Below are positions 33,739-44,600 of a stretch of DNA of 64,000 nucleotides, in pieces. Positions within the stretch are counted from its first letter, which is position 1. The number at the start of each line of letters is the position of its first letter. Source of the stretch: Acanthamoeba castellanii str. Neff (lineage: Eukaryota; Discosea; Longamoebia; Acanthamoebidae); assembly GCF_000313135.1 (NCBI RefSeq), contig NW_004457641.1:73260-137259 (forward strand), written 5' to 3'. The position numbers and the translations under genes are program-made. The notes below the pieces were generated by a model, which saw only the letters and a list, made by a program, of their open reading frames with translations, ran no database searches and was not told the DNA's origin.

Positions 33739-36700
33739 AAAGGGCTGCAATCCCATTAGCGCCAACGTCAGCGGTAAGGCGGTCCTAATCGTGGTCAGCA
33801 CTGGGAATGAGGAAGACCATTGCGCCTACCACAACAAGGTGCTCACAGGACAGATAGCAGGTAGCACCATCTGTCCGCTCCGCCCAATTCAGAGCTGATG
33901 ATAATAACTTCATCTCTCGCTTGTTTCTTTTGTTTCATTGGGTTTTGCTAGGAGCTGCGCTCGTTATCGTGTACCACCCGCTGGGCGATACTGATATGAC
34001 CTGGGCGACTGTTCCGTGGCCCGCAATCACAATCCCCTCGTTCCTCATCAACTCCACGAACGGCCACGAGCTGGTCACCTGGTACAATGACACAGGTACG
34101 CGCAATACAACACCCAGCTCCATCACACCATACCTCCCCTCCCTACAACAGCTGCTTACAAGGCCAATTGCAGTTGCCATCGGGGGAGCCGCAGCTGTGA
34201 GTGTGAAGGTTGTGCTTGACACGGTTGATGTCAACACCACGGCGGACGTCATCACCGACTTCAGCAGCAGGTAAGCTTATTTTAAGTCTTGGTCATTCAC
34301 TGGAATGCTGAGACTGAATCGCGCTGTGTGTGTCCCTGGACACAGAGGTCCATCGGTGCTGCGCACGCTGAAGCCGGACATCTCTGCGCCGGGCGACCGC
34401 GTACTGGCGCATGGCTATGCGTACGGCGAGACCGGCATGGACATCCTCACGCACTACGGCGTATCCTCGGGCACCTCGGTGCGCACCCACTCGAACACTC
34501 TGCCCCACTTCTCCCGCTCACTCGCTGACAAACCTCCTCTTGCGGGACGGCCCCCAGATGGCTGCGCCGCACGTGGCCGGGTCGGCGGCGCTGGTCAAGC
34601 AGCTCCACCCCGACTGGTCGCCGCGCCAGATCAAGGCCGCTCTCATGGGCACGGCCCGCTGGAGAGGCGTCATGGACTCCTTCGGCCAGCACGCCCAGCC
34701 TCTCGGTATGCTGAATTGCACACGCACACACCGCACTCACCGCACGCACCTACCGCGCACGCACACACGCACGTACGCCACCGCACTCACCTGTTTCGAG
34801 CACGCACGCAGATATGGGCGCGGGGGTAGTGGACCTGACGAAGATCGCCGATCCGGGAGCGCTGCTCGATCCGCCTTCGCTCTCCTTCGGCTACACGCTC
34901 AAGGGAGACTCCAAGCAGATCACCGTCACCGTGGCCAACGTCGCCGCCACGCCGCAGAACTTCACCATCAGCTCGTCGCTCGCCGATTCTTCGTCCCCTG
35001 TCCCTGGGTACCTCTCCCTCTCCAGCCTGTTGTGCTGTTGACAAACATTCACATTTGCGGGAAATGGTCACACACAGGGTGACGTTCTCTCCGGCGTCTC
35101 TGTTGCTCAATCCGGGAAGCGAGGAGCAGTTCGTGGTCACCCTCAACACGTCGAGCTTGCCTCAAGGTCGGTCTTCGATTCACGCCTCAGAACCCATGGA
35201 TTGCTCTGACGCCACATTATATAGGAGACGACCAGGGCTTCCTGGTGCTGACATCGGGCGACTACGAGGTGAGCATGCCGCTCTGGGCGCGCGTGATCGA
35301 GCCCACGTCCAACACGGTCCTCCTCCTCAACGCCGAGGGCTTGAGTGGCGTGAGCACGCCCGCACTGGTACGATTAGCCTCTTTCACATTCCCCAGCAGA
35401 CAGGGGCTGATGATTGACACTGGTGTGTATGTGTCGTGTGTGTCGTGTGTGTCGTGTGTGTCGTGTGTGTCGTGTGTGTCGTGTGTGTCGTGTGTGTCGT
35501 GTGTGTCGTGTGTGTCGTGTGTGTCGTGTGTGTGGTGCAACCCTCCAAACCGCAGGAGGCGTATAAGGGGACATTGGACGGGCTGGGTATCAAGTACGAT
35601 ACGGTGGACGCCGTGACCTTGCTCAAGGACGACCTGTACTGGGTGTCGGCCTACCCGATGGTGTTTTTCTTCACCGGCTCGAACGACGCCGGCGACAAAC
35701 GGGTCATTCTGGAGGACGAGGTGCGTTGTTCCCTTTCTCTTGCCCCGGGCCTGTTGTCGCACTCGCCAAGAGTGGTTGTGACGAGGGAGATGGCCACGCT
35801 GACGGCGTGGGCGCGGGGGGCAGAGTGTGGAAGTGCTGCGCGAGTACACTGCCCTGGGCGGACGGCTGTTCATAAGTGGCGCCACCGCCCCCGCGACCTT
35901 GTATTACTGGGGCACCAGCCTCTCCGGGTATGCATGCAGCCTACACCAACTTTCGCAAAAGTTAGATCGGCCGATTACGAAAAACACCGTTGGCACCACC
36001 GTGTCGCTTGCGTTCTTGCGCTGACGCTCCTCGCCTCTTCTAACATGGTAACAGGTACATCCCGGACGATCTGGCGAACCCGATTACCGGTGAAGCTTTC
36101 CCCACGGGTCCGTTCAAGGGCTGGCCCACAGCTCCGGCAGGTTCGCGCGCTTCTCCACTCCGCCTCTCCTCTTCGTTGTCGATGTCTTGTCGTCGTCGTT
36201 ATTTTTGATGTTCTCACCTTTTCACGACAACACAGCGTTCCAGAAGCTCTCCTACTCTCTGTCGAAGGAAGTTGAATCAAGCAAGTACGTGGCGGAACTC
36301 TCGAGCAACGAAGGTATGCCCTGATGACTTCACCTGCATTGCAGCAAATCGCTCATTTCTCACTGCGGTGTACCTTTTGCATTGGCGTGTGTGCGGCACA
36401 GCACCGGGGATGTATGTGCCACTTCTCTATTACCCGCCGACCGTGGGCCGCAAAGTCTATGAACAGGGCGTGGTTAGCGTCGGCTACCGCTCGCAGCCAA
36501 GTAAGCTCACCACACACATGACACGACACACGACACATGACACACGACGCTGATTGTGGAATTTGTGGCGCTTCAATGACACGCAGACCCGAGCTTCCCC
36601 TTTGCCACGGTGACCAGTTCGATCGGCCTCGAAATGCTGGCCTCCGCCCAGGACCGCAAGACCTACACGTCGGCCGTGATCGCCTTCCTCACCGAGCAGC

Positions 36701-37095
36701 TCCACCTCAACGTCTCCGTCACGCCGCCCCTAGCCGACGACACCACGACCGGCGACCGGTTCCAGCTGCGCCTGACCTCGGCCTTGCCCAACGCCGCCAA
36801 TCTGAGCCTGCCCGCGCTGGCGCCCTCGTTTGTGGTCTCGTTCACCAACGGCGAGCCCCCCGTGGCAGTGAAGGCCCAGGCGTCGATGATCGCTGGGTCG
36901 ACGCTCGAGATGACGCTGGACCACTGCTTCGCGACCACGGGCGAGCTCACGGTGTCGGTGAACGCGGTGTCGCCCTTCGGCACCATGGCCGTATGGGCGG
37001 GCACGGTGAATGCGAGCTACTGCGAGCCCACCGACTCAGCATCATCGTCGGTCAGGAGCCCACTGGCCCACCTCCTCTACCAATTCCTATTCTGA
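31488..37095 (+). CDS. Secreted subtilisin-like serine protease (S8 family) with PA insert
   Basis: ATG 31488 opens a signal peptide (AARPLLSTGVLGLLLVLLCV) and an I9-type propeptide (RIIVQLESEPLARRFGPALQ ... HGLSLRVPDDFADSPHEFLR). The catalytic residues are on separate exons: Asp in IASVDAG (about 32425), His in DDSHG joined to CHTASTAGG (32800-32890), the oxyanion Asn in SAGNNGP (about 33320), and Ser in SSGTS joined to MAAPHVAGSAALVKQLHPDW (34460-34620). A PA domain is inserted between Asn and Ser (NPISANVSGKAVLIV; GAALVIVYHPLGDTDMTWAT). A fibronectin-like beta domain (SFGYTLKGDSKQITVTVANV) and a long C-terminal extension follow, ending SPLAHLLYQFLF at 37095. At least fifteen introns are visible. 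All four catalytic positions are intact, so activity is likely after propeptide removal. An alternative last intron near 37050 could extend the C-terminus. Confidence 0.9.
32500..32538. repeat. TTGTTGG tandem repeat in an intron of the subtilase gene
   Basis: About five 7-base units directly after the donor side of the intron between FNGSG and YSYPAGW. Confidence 0.85.
33169..33191. repeat. (TG)n microsatellite in a subtilase intron
   Basis: Uninterrupted TG dinucleotides shortly before the exon encoding DAALISAVHAGLFLSM. Confidence 0.85.
33707..33736. repeat. (GT)n microsatellite in a subtilase intron
   Basis: Uninterrupted GT dinucleotides just before the acceptor of the exon GCNPISANVSGK. 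Confidence 0.85.
35430..35535. repeat. 9-base TCGTGTGTG minisatellite in a subtilase intron
   Basis: About eleven near-perfect copies. It translates as Cys-Val/Ser or His-Thr repeats in several frames, but lies between the exon VSTPAL and the exon EAYKGTLDGLG, so it is intronic. Confidence 0.9.
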
Positions 37096-37517
37096 ACCCC
37101 GTACGTCGTCCCATCTCACGCGACACACGCAACACACATCAACGCCACACACCGTACTCAAGGAGCCACCATTCAGGCAATGCGCCGAACCGGTTCCCTG
37201 CCAGTGATATGGCCACGCCGGACGCAGCAGACAAAGAGACACCACGTGAAGGAAGTGGAGGAGGGTCCTACCAGCTCTCTTCCCGAGTACCAGAACACGA
37301 CGCCAAACCATGATCCCTCACCTCCCGTCTCTCTTCCCCTCACCATTCTCCCTATCTCTTCCCTCTCAACCCTCTCTTGTTGTGTTTTACAAAAAATTTA
37401 ATTGAAATAATATTTGCCAAGTCTACCATTCATGTGACGTCTCATCCCACAGATCGCTATGAACATAATTTCTATCAAACAACTGACGTATCAGGTGCAG
37501 GCAAGGGAGTGGGGTGA

Positions 37518-38204
37518 TCACTCGGCCAGGGCGAGCATCTCGATCCAATCCGCGGCATCGGGGAACTCCTCGAGGAGCGCGGTCTTGTTGCCCAGCTGCC
37601 AGTCCTGGTAGACGAAGCCCGGCGCGTTGGTGTTGCCGATGAAGGCGTAGTTGCCGCCCGAGGCGAAGGCCCCGAACCAGGTCTGCGCCGGCACCACGAA
37701 CTGCACAGTCTCGTCGTGGAGCACGTTGCGGCCCAGCTTGACCACCTCGACGCTGCCATCGGCCGGGTGGAGCAGCACGATGGTCAGCTGGCCGCCCAGG
37801 TAGAAGTGCCACACCTCGTCCATGGCCAGCATGTGGAAGTGCGACCGGTCGTCGTAGGCCGGCCCGGCCCGCAGCAGGTAGTAGATGGCGGTTGAGTAGG
37901 GCCGGGTGTCGGGCGAGTCGGCAAAGTGGTCGGGCAGGACCGACACGGGGATGGAGCCGTTGGCCAGGTAGGTCTCCACGAAGAAGCCCCCCTCGGGGTG
38001 CGGCTCCAGGCCGAAGTGGTCCCGCAGCTGCTCCCACGTCGGCTCGGAGCACCGCTGTGTGGTGGTGAGAGGGGGTGGAAGTGGTTACATGTAACGTGGT
38101 GGGTGGATGAGAGTGGGCCATGGAACCTTGGCGGCTGAGTAGAGCGGGACGCAGGTCAGCACGATCAGCAGAACGAGGGCGTGGTTTCTTGTGGTGGTAT
38201 GCAT
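37518..38204 (-). CDS. Secreted cupin of the DUF985 (Cupin_5) type
   Basis: Two exons. Exon 1 (38204-38127) encodes MHTTTRNHALVLLIVLTCVP and LYSAAK, a signal peptide. Exon 2 (38054-37518) starts RCSEPTWEQLRDHFGLEPHP and contains EGGFFVETYLANGS, STAIYYLLRAGPAYDDRSHF, HMLAMDEVWHFYLGGQLTIV, VVPAQTWFGAFASGGNYAFI and the end DAADWIEMLALAE. HPEGG, SxFHxLxxDEVWHFYxG and VPAxxWF are the hallmark blocks of the DUF985 cupin family, common in bacteria, fungi and protists. The fold is a small beta barrel; the substrate is unknown for most members. The predicted secretion and the single intron show it is an established eukaryotic gene. Apart from the leader, it has the usual length for a one-cupin protein. 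Confidence 0.9.
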
Positions 38205-38636
38205 GGCGGGTGGATGTGTTGTTCAGGTCTGCTGGTGTGGCTTGTGTTTGGGTTGGTAGAAGGTGGGAAATGGACTTGCTTGCCTTGTGGGCTTGTGGTT
38301 TTATGACCACCACCACGTGTGTGCCATCTCTGTGTCTCTCTCGTCTCGGTGTTTATGCTCATCTTCTGGCTCCCGCATCATACTGCAGACCTCCCACTTC
38401 ATGACGCCAAGTGAGGCCACTCTCTCCTCCCTTGTCGTCTGAATCTCGCCCAGTACGGCGTAAACTCCTGCATTCCGATAAATTGCTCACATTCCACCAC
38501 AGCACCACACCAACGAACGGTCAGATTTGAGGAATTCAAGTCATTCAAATCTCGACCATTTCGAGCAAGGCGAGCATCGGGCGGACTGCGGACCATTTTC
38601 TTTTGGCGCAGCACTCACGCAAAAATGTGAAGGCTG
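38205..38636. other. Intergenic, no gene seen
   Basis: Promoter side of the cupin gene and 3' flank of CLU gene B. No ORF with coding character and no recognisable signal. Confidence 0.5.
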
Positions 38637-41600
38637 CTACAACTCGCTCCACTTGAAGGCGAGCTTGATCTCGCCGAGAGAGGGGTCGGGCGTGGACACG
38701 TTGGCCGGGCACAGGCCGTACCAGGTCTCCGTCTCCATGCGCTCACGCTGCAGCTCGGCGATGGCGATCACCCGCTCGCCAATGAAGTCTGCGTGTGCGT
38801 GCGGCACGTTCAGCTTGAATGCATGGGCGCCACGCTGCCTTTCAAAGAGGGGGGACGAAGCGTACCGTCCTTGGTGATGCGGTCCCAGTCCCACACGGCG
38901 ACTCGAAGCGGCTCTCCACTCTCCACCAGACTGCGCGGGAGGAGGGCCAGTGAGCCAACACGGCGAGAAGAAGAAGAAGAGAATATAGACGACTGCAGTC
39001 GTATGTGACGTACATGTTGAAGGTCTCGTTCCACGCTGGATTGAGCGTCTTCTTCTTCGTCTCGGTCTGGTGCGTCTGACTCCCGTGTGTTACTACGCAA
39101 TAGGGATCGGAGAACCCGTTCCTGCAGTGTCGGTTGATTGGTATGGGTTGGGTACGTTAGTTGAGTTGGAGCGCTTGCGTGGTGGCGTAGGCCGTCGTAC
39201 GTGTCCATGGCGGCCAGTTTGCGCGCGCAGGCGACTGTGAGGGCGAGCCGCTTGGGCACCTGAGGCGCCGCCGAGTGCGGCATCGACACAGCGATCGGGC
39301 CTGATACGGACATGCGCTGCTCGACGCTCGCGTGACGAGAAAACCGCTGCGACAAACTCTTCCGGTCCAGATAGGGCGCTGGCGCCTGTGTTCAGGTGTC
39401 GCGTGTCGTGTGAGTCGTGCGTCGTGTCCGTTGCGCGCGTTGTGTGCTGAATGTGCCGTGTGCCTCGTGTGAGGGTTACGGGTGGCCTCGACGTACGGTT
39501 GTGGTTGGCTCGGGTTCGGGGTCCTCCTCGCCCTTGAAAACGCGGTATCGCTGCTGCAGGGCGGCGTCGTAGGGACTCGCCTGCAGCGCCATTTCAAAGT
39601 ACTTCTCGGCCTTGGCCTGCTTCTTCGCCCCCGGGCCGTGCTCGGCCAGGAACAGGGCGTAGGTCGCCAGCGTGTCGGCCCGCGTGCCATCGATACGCAA
39701 AGCCTCCTGCACGGGGGCGGGGCGGGGCGGTGAGCTGGCACTGTACCGACCCACACACCACGGGGAAGGCTGATGCGATCAATGGGCAACGCTGGTGCGT
39801 ACCTTGAGCTGACGCTCGGCGAGGATGAACATGCGCTGGATGCGGACGGTCATGGCGTGCTTGAGCTCCGGGCGGCTGTGGTGTTCGGCCTGGGCCTGCA
39901 GGAGCTTGGCGCAGGCGAGGAGCACCCGGACGAGGCCCACGATGAGGTCCTGGTCGTCCGTCTTCATCTCCAGGCCCAGCAGATACTCGTCCTTGGCCTA
40001 TACGTCGAGCCGAGTCAACACGACCGTGAGCCCTCGAGGCGAGCGTAACGTGAGTTTGTGGGGGAGTACCTTGAGGAGGAACTGGATCTGCTGGTGCTTG
40101 GTGGTGGCGTAGGCGCTGTCGGCCAGTTTCTCGAACTTCTTGGCCCGGGACTGGGAGACCAGCGGAAGTTGAGCCACCTGGCGGGCACAGAGAACAGAAA
40201 GAAGAGACGAGGTCGCTGGTGGTGAGTGCACATCACAACAGCGACTAGGCAAGACGCGTTGAAGAGGAGGGGGGGTGAATGAACGTACGGTGGGACTGAT
40301 GCTGATGAGCGCCTGGTTGATGACGTCGACGCTGGCCACCTCGCCGATGCAGCCATTGTCGATCCACCTCCACAGCTGCTCCTCGAACTGCTCAGTGAAG
40401 CGCAGGCCGAGCAGCCTGCTCATCCGCCCGAAGACCGCGCCGAAGTGGATCTGAGACCGAAGGTCCCAGCTGTCGCTTTCCTGGTTGCGATCGAGCATTA
40501 ACATCACGAAACGACAACAGCACACGTACGCACGCACCGCCGCACACGCACACGCACACGCGTGCACGAACCTCGTCCGAGTAGAAGCAGGCAGGGAAGC
40601 GCTCCTTCAGGGCGCGCTTGACATCAAACTCGGTCTGTGAGCGCGAGCGCCAGAAGGCGGGGTCGTGAAGAACACGATGGAGGAAGGTAGCGATCACTTC
40701 ACGCAGGTCCTTCTCCTCGGCCGACAGCACCTGACGCATCAGCTCGCGCATTCGGTTCTTGAGCACGCGCGATGCCATTTCTGCGTGACATAACGCCGGA
40801 GAACTGTTACAAACCCGCTACCGTGCACACACACACACACACACACACGACACACATTCGCACCCATGAGCAGCCATTGGTTGAGTAGGGTATTCGTGGT
40901 GTGCTTGCGCAGGTGCCCCATATATCTGACGTTGATGCCAGCGCGGTGCATGTCGATCACCATGTACCGCGAATAGTCCGGCGCAGTACGCCACATCTCG
41001 CTACTGCGCTCACGCATAATGACCAATCCAACAAACCACGGTCATCAGAGGAGTCCTACAATTGCTGCGCGCTGTTGTGTGTGTGTGTAAAATACCTGGA
41101 GCCGTCTTGGCCGCGGTAGATTCGCCTGAAGAAGTCCTCGAAGCGCTTGGCGAATGCGGGGACGGCCTTCTCGACGATGGCGTTCGTCGCCTCTCTGATC
41201 TCCACGTTGTGCTCCCGCAACACCGACGGATCGCTCGGGTCGTTGCCCCATCTGCACCCATCCAAAATGCAGAGGTGAGCGCCGTACTCATGCTACAGCG
41301 CCCACAGAAAATAGATTGCTTCAAACCTGGAGAACGCGTCGGAGCACAGGGGCGTGCGGTAGTTCTTCACGAACTCGGGCCGCATGAGGCGGTAGAGGAA
41401 GGAGCCTCGCAATTCGGGGACCGGCGTCGTCGGCGGGAACACCCTCGCCGTGTCCAGAACTGTAGCGTGGATGGTGGTGGTGAGTGGTGGTGAGTACGCG
41501 GACCACTTCGAGCCTGAGCTGGAGGGCGCTCTAGGGCGTACCATAGAAACGCTTGTCCGTGCCCAGATGGCCCTCTGTCACAATTCGTTGCGAGTTAGTA

Positions 41601-44600
41601 GGCTGACGGTCCGCGTGGTGGGGGGCGGCGTGTACCAATGTCGCCCGGACCGCAGATCTGGACCTGCGCCACGCCACGCGCTCGCGCCACGCCTTGTCCA
41701 TCGGAACGATCCAGTGGGACTTAATGTTGAGTGCGCGGCCGGCCTTCTTCATAAGCGCGCTCATTTCTTTGTACCGGTTGTACACCGTCTTGCCGCCGTC
41801 GGCTGAGCCATAGATCAGCTGCAATGTGGGGTGCGGAGCGGTTAGCCGTGCTGCATGTGTGACGCGCGCAGGCCACTATGATACTGTACCGTATCCGAGC
41901 CAACGGGAAGGATTGAGGTGGCGCTGAGCCTGTAGCCCTTGTAGTCTGTGATTATTCAATCCGTCAGTCCAATGCCATGGTGCACAACGCGTGCGCAAGT
42001 CGCGACGGTATGCGCGTACCGATGACGGTCATGATTGGGAAGTGCAGCGTGTCGGGGAAGCGCGAATTGAGCGAATACTTGATGTAGGCCGACAGCCCCT
42101 TGATCTCGTGCTGGTCGTGGGGCAGTGCAGTGTGGGAGGTGAATAAACAAGAGAATGTAAAGAGCGCGAGAAAAAGGAGCTGAGCCACAGCTGCCTCTGG
42201 CGTACCTGTGTTGCCTTCATGGCGTACTCATCGCCACCATAGAGGCCCTGGAAGTCTCGGGCAAACTTGAACAAGATGCCGTGAGAGATGTACTTCTCTC
42301 CTCCTGAAATGGTTAAAGTTACGCTGCTTAGCCCAAACAACAACAACAAACGGGCTGTGTGGAGTGGCGTACCGGCCACACCGCCCAGGTTGGTGGGCTT
42401 TACGAGCTTGTCGTAGTCGGGACTGTGTAGTTCGTCCACGATGATCTGGACCAGCACTTCCGCGATCTGCGTGAACTCGAGGATGAGGTCTGTCACCTTG
42501 GGACCAACCTAAAGAAACAATGGTCGAACCACCACGCCAACGCGTAAAAAAGAGGTGCGTCAGTCCGATCATGTGACAGAGGACTGGACCGGTCAGCACA
42601 GAGAATTACGTACAGTAGTAGCTTTGTTGGTGCGGGGCGAGGTGCTCCTGGGCGATAGACTCCTCCGGTCTTTCTTGTCTTTGTTCCTCGACAGCATGCC
42701 CGAGCCCCTTCGGCTGGCGATGGCGCTGCCGCTTTGAAGCATCTCCACGGCGAGAGGCGGCTTGAACGTGCTCGAGTCCATGCTCGTGACGCTCCTGACG
42801 AGCTGAGGCGCGGTGAAGGCCTCGCCCGACGCCCCCTCTTCGGCAAAGGCAGCCGCGCTGGCCAGGATCTGCTCGCGCAGCTCTTTCATCACGCACTGGA
42901 ACGCGTCGTTCCAATCGCGCGTGAGGGCTGTGTGTCGTTCAGTGTCGTCAGCAATCAGTAATAAATAAATGAACAAATGAACAAATGCTAGTAGGAGTGC
43001 TAACCTTTGTGCATGACGATGGCCTTCATCCACCACTGCTGCTGCTTCTCCGACGTGGCAACCAGAGTGAACCTCTGAGCCCTTTTGGCCGCACTAAGGC
43101 TATGCACAGGCGTATTCGTGTGAGAATGAGAGACCACTCGATTGAGGGGCGGCACACCCGTGAAAGGGGGAGTGAAGGTGAAGGCGAAGTGGACGATCGT
43201 ACCGGTAGGTGATGACGAAGCCGAACTTGTCCTCCCAGCCCTTCGTGTGTCCCTTTTCGAACTCGCGCACTCGGGTAACGCGGTTGAGCGGAATCGACGC
43301 CACGAAAGGTCCGCCGGGGTTCTCGGAGGCCAGATCGCCGATCAGCTCCAACCGCTCAGCTGAATCGGCTTGGTCCTACGCGCGAGTGTGATGGAACGCA
43401 GAATAATAATTAAAAGGTTATCTACGCCGCCATGCTTAAGGGACAAGAGAGGAAGGCAGTACCTTGGCAGTAACGGTAAGCGTCGTCTTGTTAAGTTCGA
43501 CCACCATGGTGTCGAACTCGTTGCGCGGCACAGGAACACCTAGAACCATGGCCCACATCTAAGTACCCAGGGATCAAGCACGGCCACAGTGCGAGGGTGT
43601 TGGAACCAACCTGTGGCGGGGTCCGTTCGCAGACGCACGGTCCAGGTGTAAAGCTCTCCGCTCTTGGTCGCCGAGACCAACGACCGCAGATCGAACTGCT
43701 CCTCCGTGCGCACGCTAAACGCTCCCGCACGAGTCCGTTCGGGCTGCTGCTGCTGTGCCTCCTCCTCGTCCGTCTCGCTCTGAGACGCGCTCGTCATCGC
43801 CACTGCCGCGAACGTGGCCGAGTCGTTGCCAATGTAGCTGGCCTGGTCGAGCTGCTGCTTCATGAAGCGGTACAGCTCGCCTTCGCCGCCTGTCGCCGCC
43901 GAACCGTCGCTCGTCTCGGGCGTGAAGGACTCGGTCTGGGCCGACTGGTACAGGAAGTCGAGCATGTCCTTGCTGTCTTCCGCGGCGTCAGGTACCGGCG
44001 GCGTCTCCTCCGCGGCCTCGAGGTAGCCGTCGCCATTGCTGGCCGCACCAATGTCGACCGTCGAGATTGGCGATGTCGCTGCCGGCGCATTTCCCTTGGT
44101 GGTGCGAATGAGATCGGCGAGATCCTCCTCATCGGCGTAGAGATTGTCGGCGTCGGTTTCGACAACAGGGTTCTGTCCCAGCCGGGCCTGCTCCTCCGAG
44201 CCCATGTAGCCGTCGTTCTGTTTCCCCGGCCTCGCCGCTGGCGCGCTGGTGGCGGTGTCTTGGTGGAGGTAACCGGCGTCCGGCACCTTGGCGCCGCCCC
44301 TCGGCGGAGGCACCGCGACGTCGGCGGTCTCGTACATGTTGTTGTCCTCCTCCGACTCACTGACCGGCTGTCGAAGTAGCAGTCGGTGCTCCTTGCGACT
44401 CGTCTTCTCCCGCAGCAGAGCCTCGTCCCTGGCCTTCCCGTCGTTCCATTTCCGAATCTCTCTGTCGATCGCCTCCTCGTTCTGCACAACCACAACAGCG
44501 CCAGACCGTGAGTACCAGTGCGACGCGGTGCAAGTGCCGAGCGATTATTTGGCTGAACCTTGTGCTGAAGCTTGTCCAGCAGAGCCGGCAAGCCGGCACT

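Noticed and set aside
35430..35535. CRISPR-like regular repeats
   Set aside because: The units are contiguous with no spacers and the DNA is eukaryotic.
35374..35626. Cys-Val or His-Thr repeat proteins
   Set aside because: Products of a 9-base minisatellite inside an intron of the subtilase gene.
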